The notes under the pieces: model-generated | Told to the model about the DNA's origin: nothing | Seen by the model: only the letters and a program-made list of their open reading frames with translations | Databases searched by the model: none | Assembly (NCBI RefSeq): GCF_004000865.1 | Contig: NZ_BIMB01000013.1 | Location: 62,001 to 126,000 of the forward strand | Direction of reading: 5' to 3' | Source: Paenibacillus elgii NBRC 100335 | GTDB taxonomy: Bacteria > Bacillota > Bacilli > Paenibacillales > NBRC-103111 | Length of the DNA stretch: 64,000 nt | Shown: positions 1 to 9,200 of the stretch, piece by piece | How positions within the stretch are numbered: position 1 is the stretch's first letter | Layout: each line of letters opens with the position of its first letter | Program-made: the position numbers and the translations under genes

Positions 1-325
1 GGGTCCGAATGATGCCGAGGGCTTGCCCCAGCTCGCTCCCGATTTCGTTCTGTCCCCCTTCTCCCCGGACAGCAATAACGCTGGAGGTGTTAACCCCTCT
101 CCCCAAGGAAAGATACGCTAAGGTCGCGCTGTGTTCATCATCCGGGTGAGCCCCTGTGTTCATCGCGCTGGCAATCGTGGTCAGCGGTTTAATCGACTTC
201 CACAAATCGACGACGCCCCGGTCCGCATACGCGGGCTGAGCTTGAGCGGGCAGCAGCATGCCGCCCGCCAGTATGGCGCTCATGACAATGGAACAAAACT
301 TTGAGGTCGACTTACCCTTGATCAT
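1..325 (-). CDS. Exported PIG-L/LmbE-family deacetylase (5' part only)
   Basis: Only the first 108 residues are present; the frame runs off the left edge. Residues 1-34 look like a Sec signal peptide (MIKGK start, hydrophobic stretch, AQA/AYA cleavage region), so the enzyme is exported. AHPDDE at residues 59-64 is the metal-binding motif of the PIG-L/LmbE zinc deacetylases, which remove acetyl groups from GlcNAc-type sugars. The ATG at 325 has an AGGAGG ribosome site a few bases upstream. It lies downstream of a sugar-type ABC operon on the same strand but is separated by a hairpin repeat, so co-transcription is uncertain. The substrate cannot be told from the visible part. Confidence 0.85.
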   Translation of the reverse strand, partial: MIKGKSTSKFCSIVMSAILAGGMLLPAQAQPAYADRGVVDLWKSIKPLTTIASAMNTGAHPDDEHSATLAYLSLGRGVNTSSVIAVRGEGGQNEIGSELGQALGIIRT

Positions 326-410
326 CTAACTCCTCCTCTGATGGTGGAATGTTCCTCAGCCGGAAATGGCCATTTTCCCGCTGTATATCATAACGTGGAT
401 GATGAACTTT

Positions 411-583
411 GAAGTCCGATGAATCATAGACGCTGCGTGAGCGGATCATTCTTCCGATCGCTCTTGTCCCCGGATTCTTTGATTATTTAACCCATGAAGT
501 GGTGAGTATCCGGGGACAAAGGCGACCGCTTGCGCTTCTCCAGAACGATTCCGCTCCCTCCGCTTCTTATTCACCGGACTTTC
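411..583. repeat. Long-hairpin intergenic repeat, copy A
   Basis: The two ends are inverted copies (GAAGTCCGATGAAT on the left, ATTCACCGGACTTTC on the right), and an inner perfect 12-bp inverted repeat, TTGTCCCCGGAT with its complement, lies at 464-475 and 508-519. The whole unit can fold into one imperfect hairpin. A clearly homologous unit of nearly equal length occurs at 23014-23183. It fills most of the gap between the permease stop (612) and the PIG-L start (325). No open frame in it looks real. It resembles a MITE- or BIME-like mobile palindrome; its family was not identified. Confidence 0.75.
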
Positions 584-611
584 AAGTGTTCCCCCACGAG
601 ATGACCGTCAT

Positions 612-2327
612 TTACACGGCCGTGCTGTCGCCCGTCATTTTGCGCGAAACGAACAGCACGATGATGATCAACGTAATTTGCAGCACGCCGTATGCGCACG
701 CCGTACCGAATTCAAACGAGTACATCCGCTGGAAAATCTCCACGGAAAGCGGCGTGCTTTTCGCGGTGAAGAGCAGAATGGAGGACACGAATTCCCCGAT
801 GCCCTGCACGAATGCAAGCAATGTGCCCGCAAGTATCCCGCTCAGCGCCATCGGAAAGACGACCCGCCTGAAGCTGTACCACCAGGAGGCGCCCAGGTTG
901 CGCGCCGCTTCCTCGACCGAAGCGTCCATCTGCACCAGCGTCGCCGACGTGGAGCGGAACACAAGCGGCAAATGGCGGACGAAATACGCCAAAGGCAAAA
1001 TCCAGAAGCTGCCGATCAGCACTTGATTGAAGCTGAATACGGTCGGCTCGCTGAAGGCGGCGATCAGGTTGACCGCGACGACCGTTCCCGGCAGCGCCCA
1101 CGGCAGCATGATCAGCACGTCCAGCAGCGTTTTGCCTTTAAATTTCAAGCGGACCATCGCATACGCCGCCGCCACGCCGAAGATGATATTGCCGATCGTC
1201 GCGACAAAGCTCATCTGGAAGCTGTTCGCAATCGGCCGCCACGTTTTGCTGTCCGTAAACAGCTTCACATAGTGCTTCGCCGTATATTCCGGAGGAAGAA
1301 TCTGCGTCGTCCATGTGCCGTCCGTCGAGAACGAGATCAAGACCAGCACGAGAATCGGCAGCAGCAGGATGATGACGCCGATAATTGACAGGATCATCGC
1401 GATATATTTGCCTGCGGCGCTCTTCACTTCCGTGCGGTGCACGCTGACGCCTTTGCTCATGTTCTGGTAATTGCGCAGCCCTTGGTACCAGCGCATCACG
1501 AGCAGGAAAAGGATCGACACGACGGACAGGATCGTGGACTGCGCCGCAGCCATATCCAGATTGCCGTTCGTCCGGGACAAATAAATCTGCATCGTCATCG
1601 TCCGCTCGATCCCGAAGATCAGCGGGGCCGTATAGGACGCCATCGCGATCATGAAGACGAGCAGCGAAGAAGCGACCAGCGCCGGCGTCAGCATCGGCAA
1701 AATGACGCGCCGCCATATATAGAGCCGTCCAGCGCCGAGACTCGCCGCCGCCTCTTCCAGCGACGGATCGAGACCGCGGATCGCCGAGGAGGCCGTCATA
1801 TAAAAGTAGGTGTACATCGTGAACGTATGCACCACGAGCACGCCCCAAATGCCCTTCAAGGAAAACGGCACCTGATCGAGATGAAGCAGCGCTTTGAGCG
1901 CCCTTGGAATAATGCCGCTTTCGCCGTACAAGAACGTAAACGACAGCACGCCGACAAGAGGCGGCAAAGCCATCGGCACAAGCACGAGGACGGCCAAAAT
2001 TTTCCGGCCGGGGAACTCGTAGCGCTCCAGCAGGAACGCCATGGCGACCCCGACGATCGCGCAGGTGATGACGCTTAAGACGGAAATATAAATGCTGGTC
2101 CAGAGCGCCTCCAGGTTGGACGTATGCTCCAGGCTAAAAAACTTGGCATAGTTTTTCAGCGACATCTGATCCTCTACCCGGATACTTTGCACGAACGTCT
2201 GAAACAACGGATACACGACATAAGCCAGAAGCACCAAAAACAGAGGTGCGACCAGGACATAGACGAAATAAGGCGAGTGCGTAAAGGAGCCCAGCTTGGA
2301 TGAACTTGTTCCCGGTTTAGATCTCAT
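612..2327 (-). CDS. ABC transporter permease, two fused permease domains (FbpB/AfuB type)
   Basis: This 571-residue protein carries two binding-protein-dependent permease domains in tandem. Each has about six membrane segments and an EAA loop (SLEEAAASLGAG near residue 190, SVEEAARNLGAS near residue 475). That fused architecture is typical of the FbpB/AfuB/ThiP-like permeases, where one polypeptide replaces the usual pair. It follows the ATPase gene by 15 bp, and the ATG at 2327 has a GAGGGGA ribosome site. It should form the membrane channel of the importer encoded with the next two genes. The substrate is discussed under the binding protein. Confidence 0.9.
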   Translation of the reverse strand: MRSKPGTSSSKLGSFTHSPYFVYVLVAPLFLVLLAYVVYPLFQTFVQSIRVEDQMSLKNYAKFFSLEHTSNLEALWTSIYISVLSVITCAIVGVAMAFLLERYEFPGRKILAVLVLVPMALPPLVGVLSFTFLYGESGIIPRALKALLHLDQVPFSLKGIWGVLVVHTFTMYTYFYMTASSAIRGLDPSLEEAAASLGAGRLYIWRRVILPMLTPALVASSLLVFMIAMASYTAPLIFGIERTMTMQIYLSRTNGNLDMAAAQSTILSVVSILFLLVMRWYQGLRNYQNMSKGVSVHRTEVKSAAGKYIAMILSIIGVIILLLPILVLVLISFSTDGTWTTQILPPEYTAKHYVKLFTDSKTWRPIANSFQMSFVATIGNIIFGVAAAYAMVRLKFKGKTLLDVLIMLPWALPGTVVAVNLIAAFSEPTVFSFNQVLIGSFWILPLAYFVRHLPLVFRSTSATLVQMDASVEEAARNLGASWWYSFRRVVFPMALSGILAGTLLAFVQGIGEFVSSILLFTAKSTPLSVEIFQRMYSFEFGTACAYGVLQITLIIIVLFVSRKMTGDSTAV

Positions 2328-2342
2328 AGATTCATCCCCTCG

Positions 2343-3422
2343 CTATCCCAAGAAATAGATGCTTTCTTTTGGAATGAACAGGGCGATCTCTTCCCCGCGT
2401 CCGCGCACCCGATGTCCTTGATTGACGAACATTGCTTTCAATTGCTGGCCTGCCACCTGCGATACATAGTTCACGCTGACTCCCGTAAATTCGGAGATGA
2501 CCACGTTTCCTTTGACCACATTGTCCTGCTGCTCGCCTTGCAGCGCTTCGCGGACCGCTTCCGGACGGATGGACATCGTCACGGTCTTGCCCGCTTCCAG
2601 CTTGCAATCCGGCGATGCGTTGGCGGTCAAGCCTCTCAGGCTGAGGCCCGGAGCAAAACGTATGACCGCTTCGCCGCCCTCGACCCGTTCCACGGTTCCT
2701 TCCCACAGATTGGACTCTCCGATAAAGGAAGCGACAAACCGGTTGACCGGGCGGTTATATATTTCTTCTGGACTTCCGATCTGCTGGACGACCCCGCCCT
2801 GCATGACCATAATCCGGTCGGACATCGCCATCGCCTCGGCCTGATCGTGCGTGACGTAGATCGTCGTAATTCCCAGCTCCAGCTGAAGTCTCTTGATTTC
2901 GATTCTCGTTTCTTCTCTGAGCTTCGCATCGAGGTTCGATAACGGCTCATCCAAGAGCAAAATTTGCGGCTCGATAACCAGCGCGCGAGCCAAGGCAACC
3001 CGCTGCTGCTGGCCGCCGGACAATTGATCGATACGGCGGTTGCCGTAGCCTTCCAAATGAACCTGCTTCTGTGCGCGTTCGACGCGCTGAACGATTTCGG
3101 ATTTCGAAACCTTTCTTACTTGCAGACCGAAGGCGATATTTTCAAACACCGTCATGTGCGGAAACAAAGCATAGTTTTGGAACACCATTCCCGTGTTTCT
3201 TTTGTTTGGGGGAAGGTTTGTAACATCTTGATCGCCGAATACGATACGGCCCTCGCTCGGATAGTAAAACCCAGCAATCATCCGCAGCGTCGTTGTTTTG
3301 CCGCAGCCGCTCGGCCCGAGAAAGGTGAAGAATTCCCCCGGTTGAATCCGAATATTGACATCTGTAACTCCCTTGACGTTTCCGAATTGTTTGCTTACGT
3401 GATCCAGTACGACCTCTATCAA
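2343..3422 (-). CDS. ABC transporter ATPase (FbpC/AfuC/PotA-like)
   Basis: A 359-residue nucleotide-binding subunit. Walker A is GPSGCGKTT near residue 36, the signature is LSGGQQQR near 135, Walker B is LLLDEPLSNLD near 155, and the H-loop follows in VTHDQAEA. The last 110 residues form a TOBE-type domain, as in FbpC and PotA. The start is TTG at 3422, chosen because AAAGGAGG lies 8-9 bp upstream. It sits between the binding-protein and permease genes and energises the same importer. Residues alone do not separate iron, polyamine and sugar-phosphate transporters. Confidence 0.9.
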   Translation of the reverse strand: MIEVVLDHVSKQFGNVKGVTDVNIRIQPGEFFTFLGPSGCGKTTTLRMIAGFYYPSEGRIVFGDQDVTNLPPNKRNTGMVFQNYALFPHMTVFENIAFGLQVRKVSKSEIVQRVERAQKQVHLEGYGNRRIDQLSGGQQQRVALARALVIEPQILLLDEPLSNLDAKLREETRIEIKRLQLELGITTIYVTHDQAEAMAMSDRIMVMQGGVVQQIGSPEEIYNRPVNRFVASFIGESNLWEGTVERVEGGEAVIRFAPGLSLRGLTANASPDCKLEAGKTVTMSIRPEAVREALQGEQQDNVVKGNVVISEFTGVSVNYVSQVAGQQLKAMFVNQGHRVRGRGEEIALFIPKESIYFLG

Positions 3423-3451
3423 GCAGGTTTCCTCCTTTGGTAAAATGATCA

Positions 3452-3471
3452 GGCGGAGGAGCTCCTCCGCC
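3452..3471 (-). promoter_or_regulatory. Intercistronic 10-bp-stem hairpin after the binding-protein gene
   Basis: A perfect 20-bp palindrome, GGCGGAGGAGCTCCTCCGCC, lies 9 bp past the binding-protein stop and before the ATPase start. There is no T-tract, so it is more likely a 3' mRNA stabiliser that raises binding-protein expression than a terminator. That role is inferred from comparable transporter operons. Confidence 0.55.
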
Positions 3472-3479
3472 CGAATGCA

Positions 3480-4574
3480 TTATTTGGAACCTTTCCCTTT
3501 GATGTTCTCATCCCAATGCTGCATCCATTCTTTCTCTTTTTGCGCCATAACAGCCCAATCGATATTAAGCGGTTTCAGTTCCAGCCCTTTCAGCCATGCC
3601 GGAAGCGTATCCTTGTTAATGTCCGTACGCGTTGGAATCTGGTACAGCTTCTCCGCAAGCTCGACACGCAGCTTCGAATCGAAGAGGAACTCGTAAAATT
3701 TCTTCGCCGCTTCCATGTTTTTCGCGCCTTTGACCACCCCGACGCCGTCAACCAGAATCGGCGCTCCGCTCGCAGGGTAAATGAAGTCGAACGGCTGCTT
3801 TTGCAGCTCCTTCTGGATCATAATATCCTGCAGGTTCCACAGCGACAGCGTGCCTTCCTCGCGCGCCAGCTTCAGGTACAGGTTGGTCGGATCTTGGGCG
3901 TATTCCTTCGTGTTGGCGTCAAGCTTTTTCAGCCAGTCGTACCCTTTCTTCGGATCGCCCGCGTCTTGACGGTAAATCAAGGAAGAATAAATCGTTCTCA
4001 TCGTGCCGGAAGCGAGCACGCCGCGAATGATGATTTTGCCCTTGTACTTGGCATCCAGCAGGTCGTCCCAATCTTTGGGAGCGTCTTCTTTTTTCAGCGC
4101 TTTCGAGTTGTACATGATGACTTCCGGCAGCAGCATTTCGCCGTACCAGCGGTCTTTGCTGTCTTTGTACATCGCCGGGATTTTGTCGGCGAAGCTCGGC
4201 TTGACGCTTTCGAGCAGCCCTTCGTCCGCCGCCGTCATCAGCGCCGATTGCGTGCCACCCCACCAGAAGTCTGCCTGCGGGTTCGCTTTCTCCCCGCGCA
4301 CGCGCTCCAGCACCTGCTGCGCCCCCATGGTAAGAACCTCAACGTCCATCCCCGGGTTTTGCTCTTTGAATTTCGGGATAATTTCTTCGACGACGTTTTT
4401 GTCTCTCGCCGTATAAATGACCAGCTTCTGCTTCTCGGACTTCGATCCCTCGGATGATTTGTCTCCCGGCTTCTGACCGCCGTCGGAAGCGCTTCCTCCG
4501 CAGGCCGTAACCGTCAGCATCGCCATGCTGAGCACGGCCCCCGTTAACCAAGTCGTTGCTTTTTTCTTTGTCAT
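3480..4574 (-). CDS. Lipoprotein substrate-binding protein, FbpA/AfuA superfamily
   Basis: A 364-residue lipoprotein. The signal ends in a lipobox (LTVTAC, Cys near residue 25) followed by a Gly/Ser-rich linker. The mature part begins KLVIYTARDKNVVEE, the opening strand of family-1 solute-binding proteins related to FbpA (Fe3+), AfuA (hexose phosphates) and PhnS (aminoethylphosphonate). I did not see the paired tyrosines that bind iron in FbpA. Two cre boxes upstream and a ROK regulator favour a sugar or sugar-phosphate substrate; that is an inference. The ATG at 4574 has CAGGAGG upstream. It is the first structural gene after the regulator. Confidence 0.85.
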   Translation of the reverse strand: MTKKKATTWLTGAVLSMAMLTVTACGGSASDGGQKPGDKSSEGSKSEKQKLVIYTARDKNVVEEIIPKFKEQNPGMDVEVLTMGAQQVLERVRGEKANPQADFWWGGTQSALMTAADEGLLESVKPSFADKIPAMYKDSKDRWYGEMLLPEVIMYNSKALKKEDAPKDWDDLLDAKYKGKIIIRGVLASGTMRTIYSSLIYRQDAGDPKKGYDWLKKLDANTKEYAQDPTNLYLKLAREEGTLSLWNLQDIMIQKELQKQPFDFIYPASGAPILVDGVGVVKGAKNMEAAKKFYEFLFDSKLRVELAEKLYQIPTRTDINKDTLPAWLKGLELKPLNIDWAVMAQKEKEWMQHWDENIKGKGSK

Positions 4575-4601
4575 GTTTTGACCTCCTGTACTTTATACAA
4601 A

Positions 4602-4616
4602 ATGTAAGCGTCTTCA
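4602..4616 (-). promoter_or_regulatory. cre-like CcpA site upstream of the binding-protein gene
   Basis: ATGTAAGCGTCTTCA (plus strand) fits the minimal cre pattern TG-N4-CG-N4-CA and differs from the fuller consensus at one W position. It lies 28 bp before the ATG, next to a TATAAA on the minus strand that may be a second promoter with a weak -35. CcpA binding is inferred. Confidence 0.5.
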
Positions 4617-4651
4617 CTTGAACCAAACGGCATCGGTAGCGATAAAGCCGC

Positions 4652-5830
4652 TTACCGCTGCAGCTTGGAAGTGGACGGAAAAGCCTCCAGCGCGCAATGA
4701 ATGGCCCCGATAAGTCCCGCCTGATCGCCGAGCGAGGCCATCTCGATTCGGGGAACGGAAGGAACCCAGTCGGTTAACCATTGTTGTATTTTATGAACCC
4801 CTTCGTCCCCGATATGCAGCATTTCTCCGCTGAGGATCAGAAGCGCCGGGTCCATCACGCTCGTTAAATTGGCGATGCCGTAGGTCCAGTGCCGGCAGAT
4901 GTCGTCGAGAAGCGTCTGCGCCGCTTCGCCCCCGCTTTTCGCTTGATCGGCGATTTGCTTGACGATGCTCGATTCCTCGTCCATCGAAGGGAGGACGGCT
5001 TTGGCCTTCTCGCGAATGGCCCGTACGGAATAGTTGCGCTCGAATACGCCGTATTCTCCCTTGGTCTGGTTCCCGACCGGACCGATTACCATATAACCGA
5101 TCTCCCCGCTCGCCTCTTTGGCTCCGCGGTATAATTGCCCGTCGATCATAATGCCGGCGCCAATCCCTGTTCCCGCATACATATACACGAGATTGGAATG
5201 CCCGACGCCGATGCCCTTGTGAAATTCGCCGAGCGTCATCAAGTTAACGTCGTTCTCGATGACCACAGGCAGCCCCAAGGCCGCTTCGATCTCCTTCCGC
5301 ACGGGCAGCCCCATCCACCCCGTACTGGGGGCGTAGCTGACCGTACCTTCGCTTCGCTGGGTAATCCCCGGCAAGCCGAGCCCCATGCCAAGCAGCCTTG
5401 CTTTATCGAATCCGCTTTCATTCAGCAGCGCCGCAAGCCCTTGCTCGATGCTCTGAATGGCCGTCTCTCCGTTCATCGGATGCGGCAGGCACGTCGTGCG
5501 CTGAACCAGCAGCTCCCCCTTCAGATTGGCGATGGCCAGCTGCAGGGTACTGCCTTCGAATACCGCGCCGATGACGCCGTAAGCTTGAAAATTATATTCC
5601 AGAAGGATGGGCTTCCTGCCGCCCTTCGATTCTCCGAACCCGACTTCGCTGATCAAGCCTTCCACGATCATCTCGTCCACCAAGGCCGATACGCACGGAC
5701 GGCTGAGCTCCGTTAATTTCGCCAAATCGGCTCTCGATACCCGGGGGTTTTCTTTCAATTGATGAAGAATGCCTTCGCGGTTAATGTGCTTCACCAGCTT
5801 GGCGTTTCCCGTTTGGCCTCTGCCAATCAA
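4652..5830 (-). CDS. ROK-family (XylR/NagC-type) transcriptional regulator
   Basis: A 392-residue protein. The winged helix-turn-helix in the first 75 residues (NPRVSRADLAKLTELSRPCV) is followed by a ROK sugar-kinase-like domain containing VIENDVNLMTLGE near 200 and AGTGIGAGI. The usual zinc-binding C-x-C-G-x2-G-C motif is replaced by a Cys-free KGEYGVFE segment. The TTG at 5830 is taken as start because GAGAGGGGGG lies 8 bp upstream. It heads the ABC operon. A GTTAGT-N7-ACTAAC palindrome in its own promoter resembles XylR-type operators, so it probably represses itself and the transporter until a sugar binds. Which sugar is unknown. Confidence 0.9.
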   Translation of the reverse strand: MIGRGQTGNAKLVKHINREGILHQLKENPRVSRADLAKLTELSRPCVSALVDEMIVEGLISEVGFGESKGGRKPILLEYNFQAYGVIGAVFEGSTLQLAIANLKGELLVQRTTCLPHPMNGETAIQSIEQGLAALLNESGFDKARLLGMGLGLPGITQRSEGTVSYAPSTGWMGLPVRKEIEAALGLPVVIENDVNLMTLGEFHKGIGVGHSNLVYMYAGTGIGAGIMIDGQLYRGAKEASGEIGYMVIGPVGNQTKGEYGVFERNYSVRAIREKAKAVLPSMDEESSIVKQIADQAKSGGEAAQTLLDDICRHWTYGIANLTSVMDPALLILSGEMLHIGDEGVHKIQQWLTDWVPSVPRIEMASLGDQAGLIGAIHCALEAFPSTSKLQR

Positions 5831-5855
5831 TATGCTGTCCCCCCTCTCCGATTAA

Positions 5856-5921
5856 GTTAGTTAAAATGACTAACAAAGTTTTCTTGTCATCATTTTATTG
5901 TATTCGCTTACAAATTGTCAA
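5856..5921 (-). promoter_or_regulatory. Promoter of the ROK-ABC operon with cre and ROK operator
   Basis: On the minus strand, TTGACA (5916-5921) and TAAAAT (5892-5897) are separated by 18 bp. The spacer is itself a full-consensus cre box, TTGTAAGCGAATACAA (5898-5913), so CcpA would block the polymerase directly. Downstream, GTTAGT-N7-ACTAAC (5856-5874) sits at about +11 to +29 and resembles XylR-type ROK operators. The arrangement predicts both glucose repression and specific induction. Confidence 0.7.
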
Positions 5922-6204
5922 CTACAAATTTCTACATCTTTCTACATCTTTTCGATCTTAGGAATCCTCGGCAGAAACCGCTTTTTATCGCTTCCCGTGC
6001 GGTTTTACGGACTTTGGTACCGCCCCTCCCCTGCTAACTCGGCCATTAAGCGTTTCCAAAAAAAATTTATAAAAATTTTCGAAATTTGGTGTAGAACAAC
6101 ACAGAAATCCCAGACATTATCCATTATTATTAAACACATGGTAAGCGATGATTTCGAATCTGTATCTGGGCACTTGGATTCGACGGAGCTAGTAGTGCAA
6201 CCGG
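5922..6204 (+). other. Intergenic upstream region of the adhesin gene
   Basis: About 280 AT-rich bases lie between the divergent ROK promoter and the adhesin leader hairpin. There are long A/T runs at 6055-6085 and several weak -10-like boxes. I could not name one promoter or a known aptamer here. No credible small gene was seen. Confidence 0.4.
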
Positions 6205-6271
6205 ACCACCTTTCAGTTGGAAGGTGTTTTTTGCCGTTCCAACAGAAACTGATGGAGGTGGTAAAGAGGTA
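6205..6271 (+). promoter_or_regulatory. Leader attenuator of the adhesin gene
   Basis: CACCTT and AAGGTG pair around a short loop at 6207-6226 and are followed by TTTTTT, which makes an intrinsic terminator 37 bp before the ATG. The left arm, ACCACCT (6206-6212), is also complementary to AGGTGGT (6256-6262) in the ribosome-binding region. The same strand can therefore form either the terminator or a ribosome-site-blocking helix. No known aptamer was recognised upstream, and the signal is unknown. Confidence 0.55.
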
Positions 6272-9200
6272 ATGGCAAAGAAGAAAATCAGTACGCTGCT
6301 CGTTGCTCTATTGATCATGATGCAGTGGCTGTATGCATTCGGCTTATCGCCGCAAGTCAACGCAGCCCCGATTTCCAACAGCATTATCGATAGCGTAACG
6401 ATGGCAGTGTACGACAAGTCCGGGAACGTGGTGACGGATGACGTTTACGAGCCGGGCTCGAAGGTGAAATTGGACTACACTTGGTCCCTGCCTAACGGCC
6501 ACGGTTACAAGAACGGAGATACGTACACGTTCAAGCTGCCGGAGCAATTCAAGCTTTACAACGATATCCCTGACCAACCGCTTGTCTCAGGCGGCGAAGC
6601 GATAGGGAAATTCAAGGTCTACAAAGACAGCCACGAGGTTGTCATGACCTTGGAGGCGATTGAGAACCTGGCGGATGTCAAAGGGACTTTGACTTTCCAG
6701 ACGGCGTTCGATATGCAGGTGATCAATGGCAGTACGACGCAGATTATTAAAGTTCCGGTGAAAGGCGGCGAGCAGGTCTTTACGCTGCACTTTAAGCCGA
6801 ACGTGACTTCGACCATCGGGAAAAGCGGCGTGCCAAAAGGCTACAATGCGAAAAGCATCGACTGGACGGTCGATGTGAACAAAGAGCTGGCCGCTGTGCA
6901 GAACGCGGTCGTGACCGATCCGATTCCAGCTTGGCTGGGCGCTCCGGTCACCGTCGCCGTATACGAGCTGAACGTAAGCTTGGACGGCAAGGTCGTTCAG
7001 GGTGCGCCGGTGGACGGCAGCAAGTACAGCATGAGCACGGACGGCAACGTATTGAAGCTCAGCTTTAATGAAAGTCCGATTCGGACGGCATACCGTATTC
7101 AGTACACAACGCCGGTGACCAACGAGGACCAAACTTCCTTCGTGAACAAGGCGACATTTGAAGGAAGCAACAAGCCGCCAGCCAGCGCTACGGCTACCGT
7201 TACGGTACAGCGCGGCACGGCTCTGGACAAATCGTCGACGAAGTACGATTCCAATACGCAAACGATCGACTGGGAGATTAAGTACAATTACAACGAGAAG
7301 GCGATCACCCAGGCCAACGCTTTCTTGACGGATTTGTTCAACGATACACAGGATTTGGTAGCGGGCTCCCTCCATGTCTATCAAGTGACGATCGACTCGA
7401 AGGGAAGCGAGATCCTCGGAGCGGAGCTGCCTGCAGCAAGCTACAAGGTAACCCCGGAGACTGCGGCAAAAAGCAACGGCTTTAAACTGCAGTTCCTGCA
7501 GGACATCTCGTCCGCTTACAAAATCAAATATCAAACCAAAGCCAATAACCGCGTGTTTGACGGCACGAAGATCACGAACAAGGTAACTTCCGGGAGCGGA
7601 GACAGCGATACGGCTACACGCGACATCAACCAGGTGATTATTACCAAGAGCGCCGGGGCGGTGGACTACCAAGCCAAAACGGCAGCTTGGAGCATTACGC
7701 TAAACCGGGACAGCGCGCCAATGACCAACGTGGTCGTGACGGACAGCTTCCCGAACAAGGGTATGCGTCTTATCCCGGGATCGCTGACCGTTAAGGAAGG
7801 CAACAAGCCGATGGACGCGACGGATTATACCGTGGACGCTTCCGTACCGGCGGATCAAGGCTTTAAAATTACGTTTAACCGGGCGTTGTACGGACAGGTG
7901 ACGATTACTTACAGCACCGAGTTCAACATGGATTGGCTCGGCAACAACGCGACGAATTTTCTGAACCAAGCAACGGTCGCATGGGTCGACGGTAACTCCA
8001 AGGCGCAGACGAAGACGGTGTCCGCCACGTTCGATCCACGGATCGAAGTGAAAAACAATGGGTTTAAGAACGGCGTCTATGACGCTTCGCTGAAGCAGAT
8101 TACATGGACGGTTGGCGTGAACTATAACGGCAAAACACTTGCCGGGGCAGTCGTTCAAGATACGCTCGAGTCCGGGCAGAAGCTGATCGACAATTCGCTG
8201 ACCGTATACAACATGAACATTGCAGCCAACGGCACTCCGTCGCTGGGGACCGTTGTCGACAGCACGTATTACAATTATACGGTCGACAAAGACAACAAGT
8301 TGACCGTGACTTTCCTGAAGCCTATTTCGGCTCCATACACTATTGTCTTTAAGACAAGTCTTGAAGGAAAGCTGATTGACAATAAAGTAAACAACACGGC
8401 AACCCTCTTCGATGGAACAACGCCGGTATCGAAAAATTTGACGGCTTCCGTCAACATACCTTTCGGTGGCGAATACTTGAACAAGAGTGGTACCCAAAAC
8501 GGCGATAAAATCAATTGGACGATTCTCATCAACCGCGGACAATCCACGGTAACCAATGCCAAAATCGTCGATACGCCGTCCGAGAACCAGCTTCTGCTGC
8601 CAGGTACGTTCAAATTGTTTACAACTAAAGTAGACGCTGGCGGTAAGGTCACCAAGGGAACCGAACTGGTCAAGGACGTAGATTATTCACTGGAAATCAA
8701 GACGGACGACGACGGGAAGCAGAGCTTTGAATTAAGCTTCCTGAAAAAACTGTCTACCTCAGCGATTCTGGAATATCAATCTTTAATCGTTGCGAAAGAT
8801 CAGGATAAGGTCTCCAACAAAATCGCATTTACAGGCAATAACGAAACTACGGTAACCAAGGATACATCCACCAGCATCGTCGTTGGAGTCAGCAGCGGCT
8901 CCGGTACGATCGGCGGGGTCAGAGGCTCGCTTACCGTCGTGAAAGTGGACGCAGCGGACAATAAGACCCGTCTTGGCGGGGCAACCTTCGATCTTTACCG
9001 GAAATCCGGCTCGGATAAGGTGCTTGTCGGCACGCTAACAACCGATGCGAGCGGGACTGCATTATTCAAGAAATTGCTCGCCGGGGAATACTTCGTGAAG
9101 GAAACGGCGGCTCCGGACAGCTATGTGCTCGATTCCAAAGAATATCCGGTCTCGATCAATAGCGCAGACGGCTTTCAGTTAACGGTCGCCAACGCCAAGC

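Noticed and set aside
612..4574. Naming the first ABC operon as a ferric iron transporter (fbpABC)
   Set aside because: Superfamily similarity alone does not give the substrate; cre boxes, a ROK regulator and no visible Fur box point to a sugar, so the call was left open.
6100..6250. A second c-di-GMP riboswitch (class I or II) in the adhesin leader
   Set aside because: The GGACGCAAAGC block of class I is absent and I could not match class II; only the attenuator structure is supported.
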